5,502 bases of DNA from Methyloglobulus sp. (lineage in GTDB: Bacteria > Pseudomonadota > Gammaproteobacteria > Methylococcales > Methylomonadaceae): positions 1 to 5,502 of the forward strand of contig JABFSV010000043.1 of the NCBI GenBank assembly GCA_013140405.1. The letters run 5' to 3'. This document shows, piece by piece, positions 1 through 5,502 of this stretch (position 1 is the first letter of the stretch; the number at the start of each line of letters is the position of its first letter). The notes beneath the pieces were generated by a model. The model worked only from the letters and a program-made list of their open reading frames with translations. It was not told the DNA's origin and made no database searches. The translations under genes were made by a program, and so were the position numbers.

Positions 1-63
1 GATCGTTTGTAAAATTTCTTGTAACTCAATATTCAGTTTCAACGGGGGTAAAGGTCGTGCCAT
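1..63 (-). CDS. IS630-like transposase, N-terminal fragment cut by the window edge
   Basis: An ATG at 63-61 opens a minus-strand frame that runs without a stop to position 1, giving 21 residues that begin MARPLPPLKLN and continue into a Glu/Gln/Leu-rich stretch. Many IS630-family transposases begin with MARP(L/K)xPLxL, followed by a short helix and a helix-turn-helix domain, so this is probably the DNA-binding start of a DDE transposase. The catalytic part lies outside the window. The bases upstream (TTAGAACAG) hold only a weak ribosome-binding site. The start is 33 bp beyond the stop of the RHS gene, in the same direction. What is seen is the frame and the N-terminal motif; the family assignment is from memory of the motif and rests on 21 residues. 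A short unrelated protein cannot be excluded. Confidence 0.6.
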   Translation of the reverse strand, partial: MARPLPPLKLNIELQEILQTI

Positions 64-95
64 CTGTTCTAATGATTGTTATTTAAAACAGTGTA
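1..95 (-). mobile_element. Probable IS630-type insertion sequence, one end only
   Basis: This stretch holds the start of an IS630-like transposase and the AT-rich leader before it. The outer end is not resolved because its partner terminal repeat is outside the window. IS630 elements insert at TA dinucleotides and their transposase usually starts a few tens of bases inside the element. The true edge may therefore lie inside the last codons of the RHS gene, where several TA steps occur between about 96 and 125. The element is read in the same direction as the RHS gene and sits exactly where the toxin tip and immunity gene of an RHS locus would be expected. Confidence 0.45.
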
Positions 96-233
96 TTATC
101 CAGCATATTTAAGGTTGATTGTACTAGCGCCAGTCTTTATTAGCATTAGATCGTTTGCACCTACCACAATACTTCCCCCTTGACCCGACATATATCTTTG
201 TGAAGCGGCGATATAACCAAGTCTCTCGGCCCC
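96..233 (-). other. Variable C-terminal tip of the RHS protein, 45 residues
   Basis: After DPTGL the protein continues GAERLGYIAASQRYMSGQGG, then SIVVGANDLMLIK, and ends NLKYAG before TAA. RHS toxin tips are commonly about 80-150 residues, so this is too short for a known nuclease, deaminase or transferase fold, and I recognise no catalytic motif. The last seven to ten codons may be encoded by the adjoining insertion sequence. No immunity gene follows within the window. Confidence 0.55.
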
Positions 234-905
234 CAATCCAGTCGGATCAAGTAGCATAATCGGATTCCCGCCCACATAAGCGTACAAATTTAAGCCGCCA
301 GAAAATCCCGCCGGGTCTTCACTTATAAACCGACCTATGTTGGCATCATAATACCGGGCCCGCATGTAGTAAAGGTTATTGTCTTCGGCAAAGACGCCGA
401 CTTGCCCCGCATATTTAAACGGCTGCGGCACTGTCTCTTGTTGCGCCATGATTTTGCCATAAGGGTCATAGGCGTAACGGTTGATGACTTGCTGGCTGGC
501 ATTGGTGATTGCTACGGTATGCCCGGTTCCGTCAAAGTGGTAGACGTAGACCTCATTGGTTTGGGCATCGACCTGTGCAGTCAGGCCATTTCCGTAAATG
601 AAATATCTTGTGATGACATTGTTGGCATCGGCTTCGGCCAGCAGATTGCCGGTGGCGTCGTAGATGTATTTAGTGACAACTCCGTTCCGTGTGGCTTTGA
701 TGCGGTTGCCGACGCCATCGTAGGTGTAATAATGATTGCCCTGGCCGATCAGTCGGTGCGCGTAATCAAAGCTGTAAGTGGTGCTGGCTTGGGTTTTCAG
801 TTGGCCTTCGTTATCGTAGGTTGGCGTGGCCGTGGTCGTGCCGTTGAGCTGGATACCGGTCAGGCGGTTCTTTTGGGCGTTGTAGCTGTGGGCTTCGTGT
901 GGTTG
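96..905 (-). pseudogene. C-terminal piece of the same RHS gene: last YD repeats, RHS core signature and short tip, shifted one frame
   Basis: This is the continuation of the front piece in the -1 frame. It is open from 1037 to a TAA at 98-96, and only the part below about 905 fits the protein. It reads YNAQKNRL, YDNEGQL, FDYAHRL, YTYDGVGNRI, YIYDATGNLL, YHFDGTGHT and YAYDPYGKI, then the hallmark RHS core end with YYMRARYYD, GRFISEDPAGF, GGLNLYAYVGGNP and DPTGL. In RHS proteins the shell closes here and the tip is often released by self-cleavage just after DPxGL. An ATG at 449-447 (MAQQETVPQPF) would give a 117-residue product, but it lies inside the conserved core, with no sign that it is a real start. 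After DPTGL only 45 residues remain. This piece is almost certainly not a separate gene; it is the 3' part of a gene covering 96-5377, about 1,750 residues when joined. Confidence 0.8.
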
Positions 906-2515
906 ATTAGCTGTTCCGGTGCTTTCGGCTCGGTCACGATGGCTTTGGTGCGATTGCCGTTGGCATCGAGCGTGTATTGGTAATCGGCCAAGGTTTGGTT
1001 GTTGGCGGTGTGCGTGAGTTGGGTCAGCCGATCGGCATTATCGTAGCCGTAAGTCGTTTGGCTACCGTTGAAACGGCTGGCCTGGGTTTGCCTGCCTGCG
1101 GCGTCGTAACTGTAGCTTTCGGATAGGTTGAGCCAGCCTATGGTTAGGCTGCTCAGCCGGTTCAGGCTGTCGTAACTGTAGCTGACAGTTTTATTGCCGG
1201 GATAAGTGAGCAGGGTCAGATTGCCGGCGGCGTCGTACTGGTACTGCACAGATAAGCCGTTCGGGTCGGTGTGGCCGGTCAAGCGTCCAGCGGCATCAAA
1301 GCTGTTGCTGGTGATGCCGCTCGGGTCGGTCATGCTGGTCAGATGGTCGCGGCTGTCATAGTCAAAGGACACGGTCTGGTTGCCGGGATAGGTGATCTGA
1401 TTGATTTTGCCGCTGGGTGTGTAGCTGCTGGTCACCGTATCCAGATTACGATCGGTCTGGCTGATCAGACGGCCGGCGGCGTCATAGCCGGAGGTGGTTT
1501 TCTTCAGTAAGGGATCGGTGCGCTCCAGGAGCAGGCCGCGCTTGTCGTAAAGAAAGGACGTGACGGCGCCAACGTGATCGGTCAGGTTTTGCAATTGGCC
1601 GATGGCGTTGTATTGCGTGGTGACTAACGGATGCGCGGCAGTTTTGGCGGTGGTCGGGTGGCCGTTGGCATCGTAGGTGTAGGCGGTGGCGGTGTTGCGC
1701 GCGTCGGTGCGACTTTGCACCAGGCCTGCCAGTGTGTAGGCGCTGCCGGTTTGTTGCGCCAAGGCGTTGCGGGCCGCAATGGGATGGTGTTTGGCATCGT
1801 AGTCGATTTGGGCGCTGTGCGTCAGTGCGTCGGTGACTTGCGTTAAACGCAGCTGGGCATCGTAGCTGAACGTGGTGGCCTGATTCAGTGCGTTCAGGTT
1901 TTGACTGGGATTCTGGTTGCCGTCATAACTGACTTGCGTGCTGTGGCTCAAAGGATCGGTGCTTTTAATCATGTGGCCTTGGCCGTCATATTCGGTTTTC
2001 GTGAGCTGGCCCAAGGCATTTTCCACCGCCACGGTACGGCCGCTGACGTCGTAATAATAGGTGGTGCGGTGCCCCAAGGGATCTTCTTCGGCGGATGACA
2101 AGCCGGTGTAGTGCAGTTTGTAAAGCGCGCTGGTGTTGTTGTCGCGCGGGGCGGTTTGCTGGGTCACCCGGTTGTGGTCGTCATAGACGTTATTGACAAT
2201 GGCGACGTTCACCGGATCGGTAACGGTGAGGATTTGGTGCTGCGTATCATAACCGTATTGCCAAAGCTTGTTTTCGGCATCGTGGTAGCTGGTCAGATCG
2301 TCGCCGGTATAGCCATAGCTGACACTGCGCCCTTGGTTGTCGGCGACCTGAGTGAGTTTGGCGCCGGTATAGGTCAGGGTTAAAGTGCGATTATAAGCGT
2401 CTTTGATCTGTGTTAACTTGCCGCTGGTATAGGTAAAGGATAAAGCGTTGCCGTCGATGTCGGTCAGGCTTTGGATTTGGTTGGCGGTGTTAAAAACCAG
2501 TTGAGTGCCGAAGCG
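453..2515 (-). repeat. YD/RHS repeat array, interrupted by the frameshift
   Basis: About 20 repeats of roughly 20-21 residues are readable in the front frame, for example YGYDTQHQI, YYYDVSGRT, FSYDAQLRL, YTYDANGHP, SGYDAAGRL, YQYDAAGNL, YSYDSLNRL and YGYDNADRL. About eight more are readable in the back frame, ending YAYDPYGKI. The consensus is (Y/F)xYDxxGRLxxxTD, which builds a spiral beta shell in known RHS and TccC structures. The repeats are diverged at DNA level; the closest pair is a 62-residue-offset duplication. Confidence 0.85.
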
Positions 2516-5377
2516 CTCTGTTAATTGATAGGTGCCATTGGCGTTTTTAATCAGTTGTGTGGTCACACCGGGCGGGGCTACATAGCTGCCGTCGGGCAAT
2601 TGCCGGTAACTTAAGGCGCGGTCGCTCAGTTGCACGCTGACGGCACTGTCCTGCAATTGCTCAGTGGCCCATTGTGCGACCAAAGAGCCGACCGTCCATT
2701 CCTGCAAAGTCGGTTGCACGGCGGCCATTAGATCCTGCGTAACGGTGGCTGCTACCAGTAAGGCGGCTACATCTTGCGGTGCGCGCAAGCCTAGCGCGGT
2801 TTTGACATCGCTGTGACGATCGAGATGGATGTTATAACGGTGATTCCAGCCCTTGCCCAGACCGGCCGGATCTTGATTGACTTGCTGACTGTTGTAATTG
2901 CGGCCAAAGTTTAAACCACGCGGTCCGCTGCCGCCCAGACTGAGATCGGTGGCTTGGTTGAGGTAGGCGCCACTGCCCAGATCGACCGGATCGGCCGCTC
3001 GTGGCGTTGCAATATAGGCCGGCGGCGTTTGCAACGGTGCGGTATAACTCTGTACAGTCGCTGTACTGACCGGGCCAAGCAAGGAACCGTAACCGCCATT
3101 CAATCCACCACCGATGATCATGCCTAAACTGCGCTGGCTGCCGTTGACGCGGTAATCCACATAGCCTTTACCGTGCCAACTATTCAGCGTAATCTGGCCG
3201 TTTTGAGGCAGAATGAGGCTGCCATTGTTGTTGACTGCCGCTTGAAAGCTGCTGATGTCAGCGGCACTATAGCCGGCCAGTTGGCTTTGGATGCTGGCAA
3301 AGTTGCTTTGATTGGCAAGAAAGAATTTGTTGCCATTCTGATTGTTGAGGGCAAACAGTTTGATGGTGGATAAGGCCGCTTGATTGGCGCCTTGCAGTTG
3401 CTCCAGCACTCCGTGTTCCATGGCGCTGGCGATCAAGCCTGATGCCTGAAAGATGCCGGTTTTGGCGGTGCTGCTTTGCGGCAGCATCGGCGTAAACTGC
3501 GCCTTGACATCAACAAAATAACCTTCTTCCTGTCCGACAATGCCGAAACGGTGATGATGTATGATCCTGCTGTCGCTCAACGCTCCCAGCAGATCGGTAG
3601 CCAGTTGGGTTTGTTGCATCCAGCTTTGGCCGATCACGTTGAGCGTTTCGCTGAGCACTTCGCGGGAGGTATTGGCTAAGCCTTGTAAGGTCAGTTGATC
3701 CAGATAACGCTGCCGTTCGGCGAGCAGAGTGCTGTTGTGATCACCGCCAAAGGCCGAAGCCAGGACATAGGCACCGGTACGTTTAAGGGGAAAAGTCGCC
3801 ACTTGATCGGCGAAACCGCCGCTAAAGGGATGGTCAATGGTCAGGATCAGATCGGTCAGATTGCCGGATGGCGTTCCTTCCGAGAGCAACAAGGTGTCGT
3901 CCAGATACAATTGTGCCGTGGGCGTGGTGACAACGGCGCCGGTTAGTTGTACTGTTTGCGAACCGATGGAACTGCCCAGATAGGAGTAGTTGAAATTTAA
4001 GGTGGCATTTTTACGCCCCGGTGTTTGGTTAAGGCCGGTTAATTTGACCTGGACCTGGGCACTACCATTATTGGCCGGGATGTTTTGGACACCGCCGCCG
4101 GATACAAAACTGAAGGCGCTGGCATTGACTCCCGTAATCGTGCTGGTGACCTGGATGACGACCGTGTTGGGGTTACTGGGCGTCCAGGTTCGGGACGAAC
4201 TGTCCTGTCCCGGACTCACGTTACCGAAATCGGTGGCCCCGACGGGCGGCGGATCAATGACGGTGTTGTCACCGACATAGTTGAGACTGAGTTTTTTACC
4301 GGCGATTTGCGGAATATTCAGTGTCGTGTCGATGGCGCCGTGTTGTAAACGAACCGTGTGAATATAGCCGCTAGGAATGGCTGTCCAAAGCGGTTGTGTT
4401 GCTGTCCCCGGGAAGGGTAAGGTTGCCGGTAGACTAGCGCTTTCGTCTGGGACAATGCTTAAGCCGCCCGTTATGTCACGAACTGAGGCGTTGGGGTACT
4501 GCTGTTTCAAATGACCGACCAATTGTGTGGTCAGCGTATTCAGTTCACTGTTGAGACCAGTGGCATCCAAGTTCTGAATGGAATTTGTGCCCAGCAATCC
4601 ACCTGCAGCCGTCAACAAAGCTGTCTTATTGTAGTTCATGGCGGCGGACAGATTGATGCCGGTCTGTTGGGTGCCGGGTTTGAAGGCAGGATCCAGGGCG
4701 ACATCGACACCGTTAATGTTGGCCACCACCCAGACGCGGTCAAGATTGATGGAGCTGGTAAAGTTGATGGCAGGAATGCCGCCCGTGGCAATAATAGTGC
4801 CGATCAGGCTGGCGTTAGCTTCAGTACCCAGCCAGTGCGCCATATCCTGCCCATCAGTAGCCGAGACCGGAATGCTCATGCTGCCATATTGAAAATTGGC
4901 GGTAATACCGGCAGCCCGCAGCAGTTCCACCAGCACGGCAGCCTGGTCAAAATCATTGCCGCTGCGTTCTTTTAAGGTGAGCAAAGGGCCTTTTAAAGCA
5001 CCGTAATAAGGCACGTAAGTAAAATGATTGCGGACAAACTGGTAAATCCTGCGCGGGTCGTTTTCAAGGGCCGTCGCCAGTTGGCTAAATTCAGTAGCGG
5101 CCGAAACAAGAATTGAGGCGGTTTCTAGCGCCCCAAAGGTTGCCGGTGTTTCTGCTGTCGTGGCGGCTTGGCGACTTTGCTTTTGCGCCTGCTGGCTTCG
5201 CTGAACTGTCAGCGCCTGCTCGCGCTGATCGATAACGAGCTGCGCGGCTTCGGGAGAAATTAGTTCCGCCCGTTGATCAATCCAGCCTTCCGGTGCTGGT
5301 TGCGTCAAAGCAGGCTTTGGGACGATCAGAACCCACAGACTGATCAGCAGCAAGAAACCATCACGTGAGAAATTCAT
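860..5377 (-). CDS. Secreted RHS/YD-repeat protein with degenerate transglutaminase-like domain, N-terminal piece of a frameshifted gene
   Basis: The 1505-residue frame starts at ATG 5377. An in-frame TAA at 5383-5381 rules out a longer start. No clear Shine-Dalgarno sequence lies in the 17 bases before the IS hairpin. Order of parts: signal peptide (about 1-28); Gln/Ala-rich, possibly helical linker (about 35-80); transglutaminase-like domain (about 100-235) with the expected Cys and His missing; conserved-looking segment (about 240-365); Ig-like beta-sandwich (about 370-482); unassigned region (about 485-790) with an IIHHHR cluster at 605-610; DUF6531-like segment (795-855, DPVDLGSGAYL then NFGRNYNSQ); YD repeats from about 955 to 1480. 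RHS proteins form a hollow YD-repeat shell around a C-terminal toxin or act as surface proteins. A Sec signal and no PAAR motif suggest export rather than type VI loading. After DANGNRTKAIVTEPKAPEQ (ending at residue 1489) the frame runs into unrelated residues and a TGA at 862-860, while the YD pattern continues in the next frame. The gene is probably broken. Confidence 0.85.
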   Translation of the reverse strand: MNFSRDGFLLLISLWVLIVPKPALTQPAPEGWIDQRAELISPEAAQLVIDQREQALTVQRSQQAQKQSRQAATTAETPATFGALETASILVSAATEFSQLATALENDPRRIYQFVRNHFTYVPYYGALKGPLLTLKERSGNDFDQAAVLVELLRAAGITANFQYGSMSIPVSATDGQDMAHWLGTEANASLIGTIIATGGIPAINFTSSINLDRVWVVANINGVDVALDPAFKPGTQQTGINLSAAMNYNKTALLTAAGGLLGTNSIQNLDATGLNSELNTLTTQLVGHLKQQYPNASVRDITGGLSIVPDESASLPATLPFPGTATQPLWTAIPSGYIHTVRLQHGAIDTTLNIPQIAGKKLSLNYVGDNTVIDPPPVGATDFGNVSPGQDSSSRTWTPSNPNTVVIQVTSTITGVNASAFSFVSGGGVQNIPANNGSAQVQVKLTGLNQTPGRKNATLNFNYSYLGSSIGSQTVQLTGAVVTTPTAQLYLDDTLLLSEGTPSGNLTDLILTIDHPFSGGFADQVATFPLKRTGAYVLASAFGGDHNSTLLAERQRYLDQLTLQGLANTSREVLSETLNVIGQSWMQQTQLATDLLGALSDSRIIHHHRFGIVGQEEGYFVDVKAQFTPMLPQSSTAKTGIFQASGLIASAMEHGVLEQLQGANQAALSTIKLFALNNQNGNKFFLANQSNFASIQSQLAGYSAADISSFQAAVNNNGSLILPQNGQITLNSWHGKGYVDYRVNGSQRSLGMIIGGGLNGGYGSLLGPVSTATVQSYTAPLQTPPAYIATPRAADPVDLGSGAYLNQATDLSLGGSGPRGLNFGRNYNSQQVNQDPAGLGKGWNHRYNIHLDRHSDVKTALGLRAPQDVAALLVAATVTQDLMAAVQPTLQEWTVGSLVAQWATEQLQDSAVSVQLSDRALSYRQLPDGSYVAPPGVTTQLIKNANGTYQLTERFGTQLVFNTANQIQSLTDIDGNALSFTYTSGKLTQIKDAYNRTLTLTYTGAKLTQVADNQGRSVSYGYTGDDLTSYHDAENKLWQYGYDTQHQILTVTDPVNVAIVNNVYDDHNRVTQQTAPRDNNTSALYKLHYTGLSSAEEDPLGHRTTYYYDVSGRTVAVENALGQLTKTEYDGQGHMIKSTDPLSHSTQVSYDGNQNPSQNLNALNQATTFSYDAQLRLTQVTDALTHSAQIDYDAKHHPIAARNALAQQTGSAYTLAGLVQSRTDARNTATAYTYDANGHPTTAKTAAHPLVTTQYNAIGQLQNLTDHVGAVTSFLYDKRGLLLERTDPLLKKTTSGYDAAGRLISQTDRNLDTVTSSYTPSGKINQITYPGNQTVSFDYDSRDHLTSMTDPSGITSNSFDAAGRLTGHTDPNGLSVQYQYDAAGNLTLLTYPGNKTVSYSYDSLNRLSSLTIGWLNLSESYSYDAAGRQTQASRFNGSQTTYGYDNADRLTQLTHTANNQTLADYQYTLDANGNRTKAIVTEPKAPEQLINHTKPTATTPKRTA
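886..940 (-). other. Frameshift interval in the RHS gene
   Basis: Going 5' to 3' on the minus strand, the front frame is convincing to about DANGNRTKAIV (codons down to about 938). The back frame is convincing from SYNAQKNRL (codons from about 887 down). Between them the sequence is low in recognisable motif, so the exact base cannot be fixed. The change is equal to one missing base or two extra bases. No heptamer of the X XXY YYZ type sits in the zero frame. A CCCAAAA run at 878-872 is out of register for -1 slippage and lies after the conserved YNAQ has already resumed in the other frame. A mutation or an assembly error is favoured over programmed frameshifting. Confidence 0.75.
2813..2995 (-). 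other. DUF6531-like segment at the entry to the RHS shell (residues about 795-855)
   Basis: Residues 796-855 read DPVDLGSGAYL, then TDLSLGGSGPRGLNFGRNYNSQ and GLGKGWNHRYNIHL. DPV(D/N)xxTGxxxxxxTDL followed by RxYNSQ and GxGWxHxY is the usual N-terminal plug or first strand set of RHS cores. The region 856-925 that follows (APQDVAALLVAATVTQDLMAAVQPT) looks helical and is not YD-like, so it is an unusual spacer before the repeats begin. Confidence 0.7.
3932..4270 (-). other. Ig-like beta-sandwich domain (residues about 370-482)
   Basis: The segment begins ATDFGNVSPG, followed by SSRTWTPSNPNTVVIQVTS, SAFSFVSGGGVQNIPANNGSA, VQVKLTGLNQTPGRKNATLNF and ends QTVQLTGAVV. This rhythm resembles choice-of-anchor-D or HYDIN/ASPM-like Ig domains found in bacterial surface proteins. 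It sits between LSLNYVGD and AQLYLDDTLLL, which look like two halves of one flanking region, so it may be an inserted module. Family naming is from pattern only. Confidence 0.55.
4673..5080 (-). other. Transglutaminase-like domain lacking expected Cys and His (residues about 100-235)
   Basis: The order of motifs matches the papain-like transglutaminase fold: DPRRIYQFVRNHFTYVPYYG, then RSGNDFDQAAVLVELLRAAGI, then DRVWVVANINGVDVALDPAFK. The active Cys expected in a GxCxDxA motif falls at Asp142. The His expected in an HxW motif falls at Arg214 before Trp216. Asp229 of the LDP motif is kept. Without Cys and His the domain should not cross-link or cleave amides, so a binding or structural role is inferred. 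Loss of the Cys may be usual in RHS-linked members of this family; I could not check. Confidence 0.7.
5294..5377 (-). other. Sec-type signal peptide of the RHS protein (residues 1-28)
   Basis: Residues 1-7 (MNFSRDG) form a short n-region with one Arg. Residues 8-20 (FLLLISLWVLIVP) are a strongly hydrophobic core. KPALTQPA follows as a polar c-region. Cleavage is likely between residues 23 and 28; no perfect Ala-X-Ala site is present and there is no lipobox Cys, so a lipoprotein is unlikely. This suggests export through Sec and argues that the visible ATG is the true protein start, even though an insertion element lies just upstream. Confidence 0.75.
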
Positions 5378-5394
5378 TAATTAAATATGGTAAA

Positions 5395-5413
5395 CCCCCG
5401 GCTATGCCGGGGG
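5395..5413. repeat. Subterminal hairpin of the IS200-type left end
   Basis: CCCCCGGC (5395-5402), loop TAT, GCCGGGGG (5406-5413): an 8-bp perfect stem with a 3-base loop. In this family such a hairpin is the TnpA recognition site at the left end. Read on the minus strand it is followed by TTTACC, so it resembles a weak intrinsic terminator pointing into the RHS gene. IS200 left-end hairpins are known to block incoming transcription. Confidence 0.8.
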
Positions 5414-5439
5414 ACTCACAAAGGTTTGACCTATAAGTT

Positions 5440-5487
5440 GGTCTCGACGATTCTCTGAAACTCGACCAAGAGTAAGGAGAATCGACC
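5440..5487 (+). promoter_or_regulatory. Leader stem that overlaps the tnpA ribosome-binding site
   Basis: CGATTCTC (5448-5455) is complementary to GAGAATCG (5477-5484), an 8-bp stem. As an alternative to its outermost C-G pair, GGTC (5440-5443) can pair with GACC (5484-5487) to extend it across a small bulge. The right arm covers the last three bases of the AAGGAG Shine-Dalgarno sequence (5474-5479), which stands 8 bases before the ATG. Hiding of the tnpA ribosome-binding site in a 5' leader stem is known for IS200 and keeps transposition low; the same control is inferred here. A competing TTGGTC/GACCAA pairing (5438-5443 with 5464-5469) is possible. Confidence 0.65.
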
Positions 5488-5502
5488 ATGCGAGAGTATC
5501 AA
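5488..5502 (+). CDS. tnpA: IS200/IS605-type TnpA transposase, first five codons
   Basis: ATG at 5488 is followed by codons for REYQ and then the window ends. IS200-type TnpA proteins often begin MREYxSLSHTxWDCKYH, so the start fits. AAGGAG lies 8 bases upstream. With only five residues the identity rests mainly on the hairpin and the structured leader. The HUH motif and catalytic Tyr are outside the window. It is divergent from the RHS gene, with starts 110 bp apart. Confidence 0.6.

Larger units (their letters stand above)
5395..5502 (+). mobile_element. IS200/IS605-family element, left end
   Basis: The stretch begins with a perfect GC-rich hairpin, continues with a structured leader and ends in the first five codons of a TnpA-like frame. 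This is the standard layout of the left end of IS200-type elements, which encode a Y1 (HUH) transposase, move as single-stranded DNA and lack terminal inverted repeats. The cleavage site lies at or a few bases left of the hairpin and cannot be placed. IS200-type insertion makes no target duplication, so the former upstream region of the RHS gene should lie intact on the far side. Confidence 0.7.

Noticed and set aside
64..91. CTGTT/AACAG inverted repeat after the RHS stop as a terminator
   Set aside because: The stem is only 5 bp, AT-rich, with an 18-base loop and no T-tract; likely chance.
95..100. GATAAT on the minus strand as a -10 box for the IS630-like transposase
   Set aside because: It is well placed before the ATG at 63, but no -35 match is present at 15-18 bases; too weak to list as a promoter.
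96..449. A separate 117-residue gene starting MAQQETV
   Set aside because: The same frame continues upstream with several more YD repeats, and the ATG lies inside the conserved RHS core signature; it is the tail of the larger gene.
872..878. CCCAAAA run as a -1 programmed frameshift site
   Set aside because: In the zero frame it reads CCC AAA, out of register for tandem slippage, and YD coding in the other frame is already established upstream of it.
402..983. 193-codon plus-strand open frame rich in Val, Gly and Ile
   Set aside because: It lies opposite the YD repeats, is a mirror of their biased codons, and has no recognisable motif; an antisense shadow.
4511..4975. 154-codon plus-strand open frame opposite the transglutaminase-like domain
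   Set aside because: No domain or convincing ribosome-binding site, and the opposite strand is clearly coding with known motifs.

Overview
The window is almost entirely one large minus-strand gene for a secreted RHS/YD-repeat protein. It lies between two insertion-sequence ends, both only partly inside the window. Moderate GC, a Sec-type signal peptide and Rhs-type YD repeats fit a proteobacterium. A gammaproteobacterium, perhaps a methylotroph, is my guess; nothing here proves a genus.

Layout from left to right. Positions 1-63 (minus strand) hold the first 21 codons of a transposase that resembles the IS630 family. Positions 96-5377 (minus strand) hold the RHS gene in two pieces. The 1505-codon front piece (5377 to 860) carries, in order, a signal peptide, a degenerate transglutaminase-like domain, an Ig-like domain, an unassigned conserved-looking region, a DUF6531-like segment and a long YD-repeat array. 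The back piece (about 905 to 96) continues the YD repeats in the next frame and ends with the RHS core signature and a tip of only 45 residues. The frame changes between about 886 and 940. No typical -1 slippery heptamer was found, so a one-base indel (mutation or assembly error) is the simplest explanation. Positions 5378-5487 hold the left end of an IS200/IS605-type element: a perfect GC-rich hairpin, then a leader whose stem overlaps the Shine-Dalgarno sequence. Positions 5488-5502 (plus strand) are the first five codons of its TnpA.

How it fits together: this looks like a decaying polymorphic-toxin or surface RHS locus. One element sits immediately 3' of the tip, where a toxin domain and immunity gene would be expected, and neither is seen. 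The other sits less than 20 bp upstream of the start codon, with a terminator-like hairpin facing the gene. A frameshift also separates the N-terminal part from the RHS core end. The most useful follow-ups are whether the frameshift is real, whether the IS630-like insertion removed the toxin tip, and whether the transglutaminase-like domain, which lacks the expected Cys and His, has a binding role.
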